Shown here: piece after piece, positions 16,290-26,069 of the stretch
How positions within the stretch are numbered: the stretch's first letter is position 1
How the letters are laid out: every line of letters begins with the position of its first letter
NCBI RefSeq assembly: GCF_017916455.1
Contig: NZ_JAFMSY010000005.1
Coordinates: 183,739-247,738, forward strand
DNA length: 64,000 bases
Direction: 5' to 3'
From: Nocardioides xinjiangensis
GTDB lineage: Bacteria > Actinomycetota > Actinomycetes > Propionibacteriales > Nocardioidaceae
Made by a program: the position numbers and the translations under genes
The notes under the pieces: generated by a model
Database searches by the model: none
What the model was told of the DNA's origin: nothing
Seen by the model: the letters and a program-made list of their open reading frames with translations, nothing else

Positions 16290-17717
16290 TCATGGTCGGT
16301 CGGGCGGCTGCGGCTCGGCGTCGGTGCTTGGGACGTGTGGCCCGGTGCCGGTGTGGTCGCGCAGGTACCGGTGGCCGTGGGGGCTGGTCCACTCGTAGAC
16401 ACCGTTGCCGGTCATGTCGTAGCGCCAGGCGGAGTGGGTCTTGAGCCGGTGGTGGCTGCGGCAGAGGGCGGCGAGGTTGTCGGTCTGCGTCGGCCCGGGC
16501 TGGGGTCGGCCCTCGGCCTCCGCGTCGTGGTCGTACGCGATGACGTGGTCGATGTCGCAGCTCCGAGCGGGCCGGCTGCAGTGCGGGAACACGCACGTCC
16601 GGTCGCGCAGGATCACCTGTTCGCGCAGTCGCGCGGGGATGTCGTAGCCGGGCGCGGACAGGTGGGCATTGACGTCGACGACCGGGGCGATGGTGACCTT
16701 GGTGCGGGTGTCGGCGCACCAGTCCTGCACCTGCGCCAGCAGCACGAGTCGCTGGCGTTCCTCAAGTCGGCCGGTGGTCTCGAACACGGTCTCGGTGCCG
16801 ACGGTGGTGGCGTCGAAGTGGGCGTGCAGCACCACCTCACGCGCCACGGGTAGCCCGTCGGCGGTCTTCGTCGTGCCGGCGACCGCGGCGCCGTGGGCGA
16901 ATAGGTCCAGCGCCGTCTGGGTGCGGGCGAGGTCACCGAGCGCTGCGGAGCGGCGGGCGTCGAGCGGCGCCTCGGACCCGAGGACCTTGAGCGTCTCGGC
17001 GCCGTGGGCGAGGGCGCGGTCCAGGTCGAGGGCGTCGGCGATGTCGAGCTCGGCCTCGAAACGCATCGTCCCCGCGTAGTGCACGTCGTCGGCATGGAGC
17101 GTGGCGTGGCGGTGGTCGACGTGCAGGTACCCGTCCTCGGGGTCGGTCGAGGGGTCGACCGCGGCGGCATCGTAGCGCTCGATGGTCTCGGCGACAAGCC
17201 GGTCGAGCTGCGCCGGCCCGATCCTGCCGGCGACGGCAGCGACCTGGGAGTCGACGTAGGCGGCGGCCTCGGGAGTCAGAGCCGGCGTGGTGTGGATCGT
17301 CGCCTCGGCGACCGCGCGCGCCCGCCAGGCCGGAACGCGGCCGGACTGCACCTGAGCCCACAGCCGGGGAAGGCGGTGGCGCAGCTCGAGGGCGTGGCCG
17401 ACGAGCCGCTTCGCCGCCATCGTGGACGTGCCGAGGGCTGCGCCGAGCTCGGCGATGCTGAACTCGGCGACCATCGGGCAGCCCTCGCCGGCGATCGGGA
17501 TCTCGACCTCGCAGCCCCACCGACCGTCGTCGGAGAACGTCGCCGCGTGGTGGATCGACTCGGGCGGGTGGAGGTCCGCCCACTGCGCCGCGAGGTCGAG
17601 CTGCCGGGCGGTGGCGGCGTTCTCGACGTCGCGGGCGTGGCGGATCGAGGCGAGCAGGCCGGCGGCTGAGGGGCCGTCTGCGCCGGTCGCGGTGGTCCGC
17701 TCCAACGACTCGATCAT
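16290..17717 (-). CDS. DUF222 / 13E12 repeat family protein with HNH endonuclease domain
   Basis: A 475-residue protein. The N-terminal DUF222 region includes ATARQLDLAAQWADLH, VAEFSIAELGAALGTSTMAAKRLVGHALELRHRLPRLW and an Arg-rich helix. The C-terminal HNH nuclease has CVFPHCSRPARSCDIDHVIAYDHDA near residue 390, then NLAALCRSHHRLKTH with the second metal-binding part. Members occur in many copies in actinomycetes and in M. tuberculosis as the 13E12 repeats. The ATG at 17717 is preferred because a TAGAAT box ends 7 nt upstream and a LexA-type box lies between them. A related gene is cut by the right edge of the window. Confidence 0.88.
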   Translation of the reverse strand: MIESLERTTATGADGPSAAGLLASIRHARDVENAATARQLDLAAQWADLHPPESIHHAATFSDDGRWGCEVEIPIAGEGCPMVAEFSIAELGAALGTSTMAAKRLVGHALELRHRLPRLWAQVQSGRVPAWRARAVAEATIHTTPALTPEAAAYVDSQVAAVAGRIGPAQLDRLVAETIERYDAAAVDPSTDPEDGYLHVDHRHATLHADDVHYAGTMRFEAELDIADALDLDRALAHGAETLKVLGSEAPLDARRSAALGDLARTQTALDLFAHGAAVAGTTKTADGLPVAREVVLHAHFDATTVGTETVFETTGRLEERQRLVLLAQVQDWCADTRTKVTIAPVVDVNAHLSAPGYDIPARLREQVILRDRTCVFPHCSRPARSCDIDHVIAYDHDAEAEGRPQPGPTQTDNLAALCRSHHRLKTHSAWRYDMTGNGVYEWTSPHGHRYLRDHTGTGPHVPSTDAEPQPPDRP

Positions 17718-17730
17718 GTGTTCGATTCTA
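17710..17730 (-). promoter_or_regulatory. LexA/SOS-type box overlapping promoter and start codon of the HNH gene
   Basis: Read on the minus strand, TAGAAT (17725-17730) is followed by TCGAACACATGATCGA (17710-17725), which contains the ATG. The actinobacterial SOS consensus is TCGAAC-N4-GTTCGA; this copy has one mismatch in 12. A repressor here would cover the expected transcription start. Confidence 0.65.
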
Positions 17731-18000
17731 CGCGGGCGCACCGACAGTCGGGTAGGGCTGTGGACGGTTGCCGGCCTACGAGTTCCACCGCGGAAACGCC
17801 AGGAGCGCCTGGGGGTCGGCTGGCACGCTGTCGTACGCGGACTGCCCGCACGTGATCACCCCAGCCGCGGTGGTCGGCGCCGAGGTCGCCGCCGTCGGTG
17901 CGCGGCCGGGCGCATCGTCGTCGGCATGGGCACGGGCCTGGGGTGGGGCTGTCGCCGATAGGCTGCGGATCGACCCGACCGACGACCCGAAGGACCGACC

Positions 18001-19191
18001 ATGGCTGGCGGACTGTTCGCCCTCCTCGACGACGTCGCCGCGCTCGCACGCATCGCCGCAGCCGGCGTGGACGACGTGGGCGCGGCCGCCGCGCGGGCGA
18101 GCGCCAAGGCTGCGGGCGTCGTCGTGGACGACACCGCCGTCACCCCGCAGTACCTCCACGGGTCGGCCGCGGCGCGCGAGCTGCCGATCATCAAGAAGAT
18201 CGCCATCGGCTCGCTGCGCAACAAGCTGCTCTTCATCCTGCCCGCGGCGGTGCTGCTCGGGCAGTTCCTGCCCGAGCTGCTGCCGGTGATCCTGATCTTC
18301 GGAGGCGCCTTCCTCGCCTACGAGGGCGCCCACAAGGTCCACGAGAAGCTCTTCCACCACACCACCGAGGCCGAGGAGGAGGTGTCGCCGGAGGGCGAGT
18401 TCACGCCCGAGCACGAGGCGCGCACCATCGCCCAGGCCGTCCGCACCGACTTCATCCTCAGCGCCGAGATCATGGTCATCGCGCTCAAGGAGGTCGTGGG
18501 CTCGGATCCCGACGCGACCATCTGGATGCGCGCGCTCATCCTGGCCGTCGTCGCGGTCCTCATCACGGTGCTCGTCTACGGCGTGGTCGCGCTCATCGTG
18601 AAGATGGACGACGTCGGCCTGCACCTCGCCGAGAAGCCGTCCCGGGGCTCGCAGCGCCTGGGACTCGCCCTCGTGACGGCGATGCCGCGACTGCTGGCCG
18701 CGATCTCGTTCATCGGCACGCTGGCCATGCTGTGGGTGGGCGGGCACATCTTCCTCGTCAGCTCCTACGAGATCGGCGGCCACGACGGCCTCCTCGAGGG
18801 GACGGGCATCGGCGACGTCCTGCACGCGCCGTACGACCTCCTGCACCACTGGGAGGAGGACGTGCACCACGCCGTCGGCGGGGCGCTCGGCTCCCTGCTC
18901 GGCTGGCTGCTCAACACCGTGGTCTCCGGGCTCGTCGGGCTCGTCGTCGGCGCCATCGTCCTGGCCGTCCTGCGAACCTTCGGCATCGGCGGCGGCCACG
19001 GGTCCGAGCACGGGTCCGGCCACGGGTCCGAGCACGGGTCCGAGCCCGGGGACGAGCACGGGAAGCACCACGCCGAGCAGCACGCCGCGGGGCACGTCGC
19101 CGGGGACGCTGACGGGGGCTCGCCGGAGTCGTCGGAGGGGCACGCGGGAGGACCTCCCGGAGAGGCTGCCGAGGATTCCCCGAATCGCTGA
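18001..19191 (+). CDS. DUF808 (YedI-type) membrane protein with His-rich tail
   Basis: A 396-residue integral membrane protein of the YedI family. It begins with the family motif MAGGLFALLDDVAALARIAA and has VTPQYLHGSAAARELPIIKKIAIGSLRNKL, then about five or six hydrophobic segments between residues 80 and 330. EGAHKVHEKLFHH and the acidic EAEEE loop are conserved family features. The last ~65 residues are unusual: repeated HGSE/HGSG units and further His, possibly binding metal. Function of the family is not established. GAAGGA at 17989-17994 serves as a ribosome binding site. Confidence 0.85.
   Translation: MAGGLFALLDDVAALARIAAAGVDDVGAAAARASAKAAGVVVDDTAVTPQYLHGSAAARELPIIKKIAIGSLRNKLLFILPAAVLLGQFLPELLPVILIFGGAFLAYEGAHKVHEKLFHHTTEAEEEVSPEGEFTPEHEARTIAQAVRTDFILSAEIMVIALKEVVGSDPDATIWMRALILAVVAVLITVLVYGVVALIVKMDDVGLHLAEKPSRGSQRLGLALVTAMPRLLAAISFIGTLAMLWVGGHIFLVSSYEIGGHDGLLEGTGIGDVLHAPYDLLHHWEEDVHHAVGGALGSLLGWLLNTVVSGLVGLVVGAIVLAVLRTFGIGGGHGSEHGSGHGSEHGSEPGDEHGKHHAEQHAAGHVAGDADGGSPESSEGHAGGPPGEAAEDSPNR
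18997..19068 (+). repeat. 12-bp tandem repeat encoding HGSE units
   Basis: Four copies of the unit CACGGGTCCGAG (one ending GGC) run from 18997 to 19044, then two degenerate copies to 19068. They encode HGSE-HGSG-HGSE-HGSE-PGDE-HGKH at the end of the DUF808 protein. The DNA similarity suggests recent slippage. Confidence 0.85.
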
Positions 19192-19200
19192 GAACGGTCC

Positions 19201-19206
19201 TACTCT
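19201..19206 (+). promoter_or_regulatory. Putative ahcY -10 box (TACTCT)
   Basis: TACTCT starts 9 nt after the DUF808 stop and would give a leader of about 73 nt. In that leader CTCCT (19259-19263) can pair with the ribosome binding site AGGAG (19274-19278), a possible translation control point. I could not match it to a known SAH or SAM riboswitch. Confidence 0.35.
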
Positions 19207-19284
19207 CTTCTGGTCCGCGCGGGAGATCCCGACGATGCACAGATGTGCGGCGCAGACGCTCCTCCTCGACACCAGGAGACACCC

Positions 19285-20751
<1,467 letters not shown>

Positions 20752-20799
20752 GCCGGGACGGGCCTCCCCGTCACGGGCAGGTCGGTCGTGGCGCCACCC

Positions 20800-20805
20800 T
20801 AGACT
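20800..20805 (+). promoter_or_regulatory. -10 box (TAGACT) of leaderless mtrA
   Basis: TAGACT ends 6 nt before the mtrA ATG (20812) and no ribosome binding site intervenes, so mtrA has its own leaderless promoter downstream of ahcY. Confidence 0.6.
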
Positions 20806-20811
20806 GGCGCC

Positions 20812-21510
20812 ATGACCGACCTTGCCGAGCCCGCGCGTGGCAGCGTGCTCGTCGTCGACGACGACGCCTCCCTGGCGGAGATGCTGTCGATCGTCCTGCG
20901 CCAGGAGGGTTTCGACAGCCGCATCGTGGGCCGCGGTGACGTCGCGCTCCACGCCTTCCGCGACTACAAGCCCGACCTCGTGCTGCTCGACCTGATGCTC
21001 CCCGGCAAGGACGGCATCGACGTGTGCAAGGAGATCCGCGCCGAGTCGGGCGTGCCGATCGTGATGCTCACCGCCAAGGGCGACACCGTCGACGTGGTCG
21101 TCGGGCTGGAGTCGGGGGCCGACGACTACATCGTCAAGCCCTTCAAGCCCAAGGAGCTCATCGCCCGCATCCGCGCCCGCGTGCGGCGCAACGACGTCAC
21201 CCCCGACGAGGGCCTGACGATCGGCGACGTGTCCATCGACGTGGCGGGGCACTCGGTGACCCGCGACGGCCGCCCGATCAACCTCACGCCCCTCGAGTTC
21301 GACCTGCTGGTGTGCCTGGCCCGCAAGCCGTGGCAGGTGTTCACCCGCGAGGTGCTGCTCGAGCAGGTGTGGGGCTACCGCCACAGCGCCGACACGCGCC
21401 TGGTCAACGTGCACGTGCAGCGGCTGCGGTCCAAGGTCGAGCACGACCCGGAGAACCCCGAGGTCGTCGTGACGGTGCGCGGCGTGGGCTACAAGGCCGG
21501 CAAGTCCTAG
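20812..21510 (+). CDS. mtrA: Response regulator MtrA
   Basis: An OmpR-family DNA-binding response regulator of 232 residues. The receiver has the acidic pocket at Asp16-Asp18, the phospho-acceptor Asp60 (VLLDLMLPG), Thr87 and Lys109. A winged-helix domain follows with NLTPLEFDLLVCLARKP, FTREVLLEQVWGY and VHVQRLRSKVE. Together with MtrB it controls cell-wall hydrolase and division genes in actinobacteria. The mtrB gene begins 10 bp downstream. Candidate target sites occur at 1693-1734 and 36946-36974. Confidence 0.96.
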   Translation: MTDLAEPARGSVLVVDDDASLAEMLSIVLRQEGFDSRIVGRGDVALHAFRDYKPDLVLLDLMLPGKDGIDVCKEIRAESGVPIVMLTAKGDTVDVVVGLESGADDYIVKPFKPKELIARIRARVRRNDVTPDEGLTIGDVSIDVAGHSVTRDGRPINLTPLEFDLLVCLARKPWQVFTREVLLEQVWGYRHSADTRLVNVHVQRLRSKVEHDPENPEVVVTVRGVGYKAGKS

Positions 21511-21519
21511 GAGCGAGCG

Positions 21520-23121
21520 GTGAGCATGCTCGACCGGCTGCCGGCGGTGCTGCGCCACGGCCCCGCCTTCTGGCGGCGCTCGGTGCAGGCGCGCGTCGTG
21601 GTGAGCACGCTGCTGCTCTCGGCCGCGGTCGTCGGTGTCGTCGGCTGGTTCCTGATCCAGCAGACGCGCGACGGCCTGCTCGCCAACCGCGTGGACGCCG
21701 TCGTGGCCGAGGCCGAGGGGGAGACCGCCGCGGCACGTGAGGCGCTCGCCGCCACACCGGGCATCGACGTCGACGAGTCGGCGCAGCAGGAGGCCCTGGT
21801 GGAGCCGATCCAGGCGCGCGGGGCCACCCGCGGCTTCGCCGTCGTCCTGTCCCCGCCGGTCGGCGAGGGCCTCCGCCTGGCCGAGGGCGGCGCGAAGTTC
21901 ACCGAGGGCCTCGACCTCGCGAGCGTCCCCGAGACGCTCGAGGAGCGCTTCGACTCGGCCTCGTCCACGGCCTGGACCTACACCGACATCCGCACCACCC
22001 AGGAGGTGCCGGGGCTGCCCGAGGGACCGGGCATCGTCGTCGGCAGCCAGGTGCGGCTCCCGGCCGACGACAACACCTACACCCTCTACTACCTCTACCC
22101 GCTGGCCGAGCAGCAGGAGACCCTCGCGCTCGTGTCCCGCGCCATGCTCGTCGCCGGGGTCCCGCTCCTGCTGCTCGTCGCCTGCCTGACCTGGCTGGTC
22201 ACCCGGCAGGTCGTGACGCCGATCCGGATGGCGCGGCGGGTCGCCGAGCGGCTCGCCGCCGGGCAGCTGCACGAGCGGCTGCGCGTGCGCGGGGAGGACG
22301 ACCTCGCCCGCCTCGCGACGTCGTTCAACCAGATGGCCTCCAACCTGCAGCGGCAGATCCGTCAGCTCGAGGAGCTCAGCCGGCTCCAGCGGCGGTTCGT
22401 CTCCGACGTCTCCCACGAGCTGCGGACACCGATCACCACCGTGCGGATGGCGAGCGACGTCATCCACGACGCCAAGCCGTTCCTCGACCCGGTGACCGGA
22501 CGTGCCGCCGAGCTGCTGCAGAAGGAGCTCGACCGCTTCGAGACGCTGCTCGCCGACCTGCTCGAGATCAGCCGGTTCGACGCCGGCGCTGCCGTGCTCG
22601 AGGCCGAGGACGTCGACCTCGTCGACGTCGCCCGGCGCGTGGTCGACATGACGTCGGTGCTCGCCGCGCAGCGCGAGACCCGCGTCGTCCTGCACGATCC
22701 CGGCAGGCCGTGCGTGGCCGAGGCCGACGTACGCCGCGTCGAGCGCATCGTGCGCAACCTGGTCACCAACGCGATCGACCACGCGGAGAGCCGCGACGTC
22801 GAGATCTTCGTCGGCTCCGACCGGCAGTCGGCCGCGATCGCGGTGCGCGACCACGGCATCGGGCTCGGCCCGGGGGAGTCGGCCATGGTGTTCAACAGGT
22901 TCTGGCGCGCCGACCCCGCCCGCGCGCGCACCAGCGGCGGCACCGGGCTCGGCCTGTCGATCTCCCTCGAGGACACGCACCTGCACGGAGGCTGGCTGCA
23001 GGCGTGGGGACGCCCCGGCGAGGGCGCCCAGTTCCGGCTCACGCTGCCCCGCCAGCTCGGCTCCCAGCTGCGCCACTCACCGCTGCCGCTGGTGCCCCAC
23101 GACGCCCGGGAGACCGCATGA
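21520..23121 (+). CDS. mtrB: Sensor histidine kinase MtrB
   Basis: The membrane sensor partner of MtrA, 533 residues. A first membrane segment at about 27-49 is followed by an external domain, a second segment at about 206-226 and a HAMP domain (RMARRVAERLAAGQL). The dimerisation helix carries His299 in SDVSHELRTPITT. The ATPase part has the N box (LVTNAIDHA), G1 (VRDHGIGLGPG) and G2 (GGTGLGLSIS). The GTG start follows mtrA by 10 bp with GAGCGAG as a weak ribosome binding site. Its stop overlaps the lpqB start (ATGA). Confidence 0.95.
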   Translation: MSMLDRLPAVLRHGPAFWRRSVQARVVVSTLLLSAAVVGVVGWFLIQQTRDGLLANRVDAVVAEAEGETAAAREALAATPGIDVDESAQQEALVEPIQARGATRGFAVVLSPPVGEGLRLAEGGAKFTEGLDLASVPETLEERFDSASSTAWTYTDIRTTQEVPGLPEGPGIVVGSQVRLPADDNTYTLYYLYPLAEQQETLALVSRAMLVAGVPLLLLVACLTWLVTRQVVTPIRMARRVAERLAAGQLHERLRVRGEDDLARLATSFNQMASNLQRQIRQLEELSRLQRRFVSDVSHELRTPITTVRMASDVIHDAKPFLDPVTGRAAELLQKELDRFETLLADLLEISRFDAGAAVLEAEDVDLVDVARRVVDMTSVLAAQRETRVVLHDPGRPCVAEADVRRVERIVRNLVTNAIDHAESRDVEIFVGSDRQSAAIAVRDHGIGLGPGESAMVFNRFWRADPARARTSGGTGLGLSISLEDTHLHGGWLQAWGRPGEGAQFRLTLPRQLGSQLRHSPLPLVPHDARETA

Positions 23122-24872
23122 GACGAGTCCGATCCCGAGCCCGAGCCCGGGCGACGCGGGTGCTGACGGCCGCGGCCGCCTCCGTGCTGCTGGCCGGCTG
23201 CGTGCAGATGCCGACGTCGGGCCCGGTGGTGGAGTCCGAGGTGACCACCGGCGCTGACGACGTGCCCGGCATCTCGTTCAACCCCCGTCCACCGCAGGAG
23301 GGGCAGGCCGCGGCAGACATCGTCAAGGGGTTCTTCGACGCGATGAGGGCCACGCCGGTCCGCACCAGCGTGGCGCGCCAGTTCCTCTCCCGCGAGGCCG
23401 CCGAGGCGTGGGTGCCCGAGCGGCAGATCATCACCTACGCCGAGTCCGCCGAGCCCACGACCGGCACGTCGGTGCGGGTCCGGCTCAGCGACGTCAAGCG
23501 CTACGACGCCCGCGGGGCGTGGCAGCGCACCCAGCCGAGCGCCGACCTGTCGCTGCGCCTGGTCGAGGAGGACGGCGAGTGGCGCATCGACGAGGTGCCG
23601 GACGCCCTGATCGTGCCGGACTCGTGGTTCGACGACTGGTACGAGCCGGCCTCGCTCTACTACTTCGACCCGGCCACCGAGGTGCTGGTCCCCGAGCCGG
23701 TGTTCGCGCCGCGCGGCGACCAGTTCGCCTCCTCGCTCGTGCGGGGCCTGCTCGCCACGCTGCCCGAGGACCTGCAGGACGTCGCGCGCAGCTACTTCCC
23801 GCCCGGCACCACCCACGGGCTCTCCGTGCCGATCACCTCCGGCATCGCGGAGGTCTCGCTGTCGGGCGACCCGGACGCGGTCGACGAGGTGACCGCCCAG
23901 CGCATGCTCGCCCAGCTGGTGTGGACGCTGCGGCAGGAGCCGCGCATCAACGCCGTGCAGCTCACGATCGGCGGGCGGGTGATCAGCTTCCAGGGCGGGT
24001 CCACGCAGGTCGACCTCGGCGGCGTCGGTAGCGCGTACGACCCCAACGGCGAGGCCACGAGCACCGAGCTGTACGCCTTGGCTGACGGGCTCGTCGTCGC
24101 CGGTTCGATGGCCGGCTTCGAGGAGACGCTCGGGCCCCTCGGGCAGGACGACTACGGCCTGCGCTCCATCGGCGTCGACCTCGCGGGCTCCCGCGTCGCG
24201 GGGGTGTCCGCCGACGGGACGCGCCTCGTTGTGGCTCCCGCCGAGGCGCCCACGGGAGAGGTCACGCCCGTCGTCGTCGGCGCGGCCGACCTGGCCGCGC
24301 CGAGGTGGGACCACCGTGACCGCATCTGGGTCCTCGACCGCAACGCGGGCCGGGCCCGGGTCGTCCTGGTGGTCGACGGGTCCGCGGCCGAGGTCGACGT
24401 CCCCGGCCTCAGCGGCCGCCGGGTCACCCAGCTGCTGGTGTCCCGCGACGGCACCCGGCTGCTCGGGGTGCGTCGGGGGCGGAAGGCCGACCAGGTCGTC
24501 TCCGTCCGCGTGCGCCAGGACGAGGCCGGGGTGGTCGTGGGGTTCACGCCGGTCCGCAGGCTGCCGCTCCCGGTCGAGGGCAACGGGCGCATTCGCGACG
24601 TCGGCTGGCGCTCGCCGACGACCGTCTCGGTGCTGAGCGACATCAACGAGGAGCTCTCCCTGGTCCGGACGCTGTCCGTGGACGGCGCCCCGGGCGAGGT
24701 CTCCACCGACGGCACCGTCCGGCTCCGCGGCTCCAACCGGGTGCTGGTGTCCACCCCCGCCGACGCGGAGTCCTACGCCCTCGCCGGGCGTTCGGTGACC
24801 AGCCTGACCCGTCCCGAGCGGACGGTGTCGGACCTGCCCGACGGCCTCACGTCGCTCACCTACGTCGGCTGA
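23118..24872 (+). CDS. lpqB: Lipoprotein LpqB
   Basis: A 584-residue exported lipoprotein that modulates MtrB in mycobacteria. The signal ends in the lipobox VLLAGC with Cys28 as the lipidation site. A GerMN-like domain lies at about residues 190-320 (SLVRGLLATLPEDLQDVARSYFP; VTAQRMLAQLVWTLRQEP). It is followed by a beta-propeller-like C-terminal region with repeated short strands and Asp/Gly turns. The ATG overlaps the mtrB stop, placing it in the mtrAB transcript. Confidence 0.94.
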   Translation: MRRVRSRARARATRVLTAAAASVLLAGCVQMPTSGPVVESEVTTGADDVPGISFNPRPPQEGQAAADIVKGFFDAMRATPVRTSVARQFLSREAAEAWVPERQIITYAESAEPTTGTSVRVRLSDVKRYDARGAWQRTQPSADLSLRLVEEDGEWRIDEVPDALIVPDSWFDDWYEPASLYYFDPATEVLVPEPVFAPRGDQFASSLVRGLLATLPEDLQDVARSYFPPGTTHGLSVPITSGIAEVSLSGDPDAVDEVTAQRMLAQLVWTLRQEPRINAVQLTIGGRVISFQGGSTQVDLGGVGSAYDPNGEATSTELYALADGLVVAGSMAGFEETLGPLGQDDYGLRSIGVDLAGSRVAGVSADGTRLVVAPAEAPTGEVTPVVVGAADLAAPRWDHRDRIWVLDRNAGRARVVLVVDGSAAEVDVPGLSGRRVTQLLVSRDGTRLLGVRRGRKADQVVSVRVRQDEAGVVVGFTPVRRLPLPVEGNGRIRDVGWRSPTTVSVLSDINEELSLVRTLSVDGAPGEVSTDGTVRLRGSNRVLVSTPADAESYALAGRSVTSLTRPERTVSDLPDGLTSLTYVG

Positions 24873-24940
24873 GCCGGCGGTCCTCCCCAGCCGCGCGGCG
24901 GGCGGTTGCCGCGGCAGCCGACGGCTGCTGGCATGGGTGG

Positions 24941-25669
24941 GTGCTCGACGCGGCGCTCGACCTCTTCCTCGGTAGCCGCTGCGTGGGGTGCGAGCACCCG
25001 GGCCGGATGCTGTGCCGTCCCTGCCGGGCCGCCCTGGCGCCGACCGCGCGGGTCGCCTGGCCCACCCCCGTGCCACCGGGACTGGTGACGCCGTGGGTCG
25101 CGCACACCTACGACGGCGCGGTCCGCGCGCTCGTGGTGGGACACAAGGACCGCGGGCAGTGGAGCCACCGGCGGGTGCTGGGCGGGCTGCTGGCCGAGGC
25201 GGTCCGCGGCGCCGTGGGGGAGCTGGACCCGACCGTGCCGCTCCTGCTGGTGCCCGTCCCGTCGCGCCCCGGCGCAGGACGCCAGCGCGGCTACGAGGCC
25301 ACCGCAGCGCTGGTGCGGCACGCGGCGGCACTCCTGCGGGTCGAGCGCGCCGCGGCGGTGGCGCCGCTGCTCGTCTCGCGCGGAGCGGCGGACCAGGCGG
25401 GGCTCGACGCCGCCGGCCGGGCCGCCAACGTGACCGGGTCCATGCACTGTCCCGCGCCGGTGCTCGCCCGGGTCGGCCGCCGCCACCGGGAGGCGTACGT
25501 CGTGGTGTGCGACGACGTGCTGACGACGGGCGCCACGGCCCGCGAGGCGCAGCGGGCGCTCGAGGCGGTGGGGCTCCGGCCGGTCGCCGTCGCCGCCGTG
25601 GCGGCGACCCCCAGGCGGGTCGGCCCGAGGGGTGGGCCCGCGGTTGGTTCGGGGCGGTGGAGGGGCTAG
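24941..25669 (+). CDS. ComF-family phosphoribosyltransferase-like protein
   Basis: A 242-residue protein with an N-terminal four-cysteine zinc site (CVGCEHPGRMLCRPC, about residues 14-28) and a C-terminal PRPP-binding signature VVVCDDVLTTGAT near residue 188. VPVPSRPGAGRQRGY is the conserved middle motif of ComF proteins. Family members are linked to DNA uptake or DNA damage responses; a defined reaction is not known. Start is a GTG; the position between lpqB and hpf matches Rv3242c. Its TAG stop is also the first three bases of a -10 box for the downstream RNA promoter. Confidence 0.85.
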   Translation: MLDAALDLFLGSRCVGCEHPGRMLCRPCRAALAPTARVAWPTPVPPGLVTPWVAHTYDGAVRALVVGHKDRGQWSHRRVLGGLLAEAVRGAVGELDPTVPLLLVPVPSRPGAGRQRGYEATAALVRHAAALLRVERAAAVAPLLVSRGAADQAGLDAAGRAANVTGSMHCPAPVLARVGRRHREAYVVVCDDVLTTGATAREAQRALEAVGLRPVAVAAVAATPRRVGPRGGPAVGSGRWRG

Positions 25670-25672
25670 CGT
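25644..25672 (+). promoter_or_regulatory. Promoter for the RNA upstream of hpf
   Basis: TTGGTT (25644-25649) and TAGCGT (25667-25672) are 17 bp apart, the ideal spacing. Transcription should begin near 25679, about 390 nt before the hpf start codon, so a long untranslated RNA is made. Confidence 0.6.
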
Positions 25673-25679
25673 CTCTTCA

Positions 25680-25930
25680 TGGAGTCCGCCCGGGTCCGTG
25701 GTTGCGTCACGGAGAGGGCTGTGCGCGGCACCGTCAGGTGCGGCGACGAGTCCCACCCGTGGCTAGCCGATGCCAGTCGCAGGCGAAACGGTCCACGTAA
25801 GTCCCCGGGCGCCGGGCTGCCCAGCAGCCCAGCGGCCGCGGGACGATCACGGTGCGGCTTAGAAGTAAGTCCTGCCCCGTCGCCGGCACCAGATGTGCCG
25901 GATGCCGGGAGAAGGCCAGTAGTGACGGAG
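25680..25930 (+). ncRNA. Candidate raiA-motif structured RNA upstream of hpf
   Basis: No gene fits the 400-bp gap 25670-26069, yet it starts with a well-spaced promoter and contains strong RNA structure. GGTGCGGCGACG (25737-25748) can pair with CGTCGCCGGCACC (25878-25890; one bulged G), closing a 130-nt domain. Inside, GTCCC (25801-25805) pairs with GGGAC (25839-25843) around a GGGCTG/CAGCCC hairpin. The octamer GTAAGTCC occurs twice (25797-25804 and 25865-25872). A second hairpin CCGGCAC-GTGCCGG (25883-25901) overlaps the closing helix and could compete with it. raiA-motif RNAs are described upstream of raiA/hpf genes in Firmicutes and Actinobacteria; I assign this by position and structure, not by a covariance match. 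Boundaries are approximate. Confidence 0.55.
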
Positions 25931-26069
25931 AAGTTGCGAACGCTTCAGCAGGCGGTTGTGGGGTCGAAGACCAGGTCGGCCGGGCGGGCTCCATCCCACC
26001 CTGCCCCGGCGGGTGTGCCGCCGCGGCGAATGGAGGGGTGCGGCCCGTTCGCTAGTTGAGGAGGTTCAC

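Noticed and set aside
16290..17717. HNH gene as part of a group II intron, phage or restriction system
   Set aside because: The DUF222 part identifies the 13E12 family; no reverse transcriptase, phage or methylase gene is adjacent.
17776..17860. Minus-strand frame end reading like a real protein C-terminus (ITCGQSAYDSVPAD...)
   Set aside because: No start codon or upstream coding sequence fits; perhaps a gene remnant, but too short to support.
19207..19284. Possible SAH or SAM riboswitch before ahcY
   Set aside because: The leader is short and lacks the conserved riboswitch core sequences I know; only a small hairpin over the ribosome binding site is visible.
25680..25930. RNase P RNA, tmRNA or 6S RNA in the hpf upstream gap
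   Set aside because: The conserved RNase P GAGGAAAGTCC-type core and the tmRNA ends are missing; the gene context favours a raiA-type RNA.
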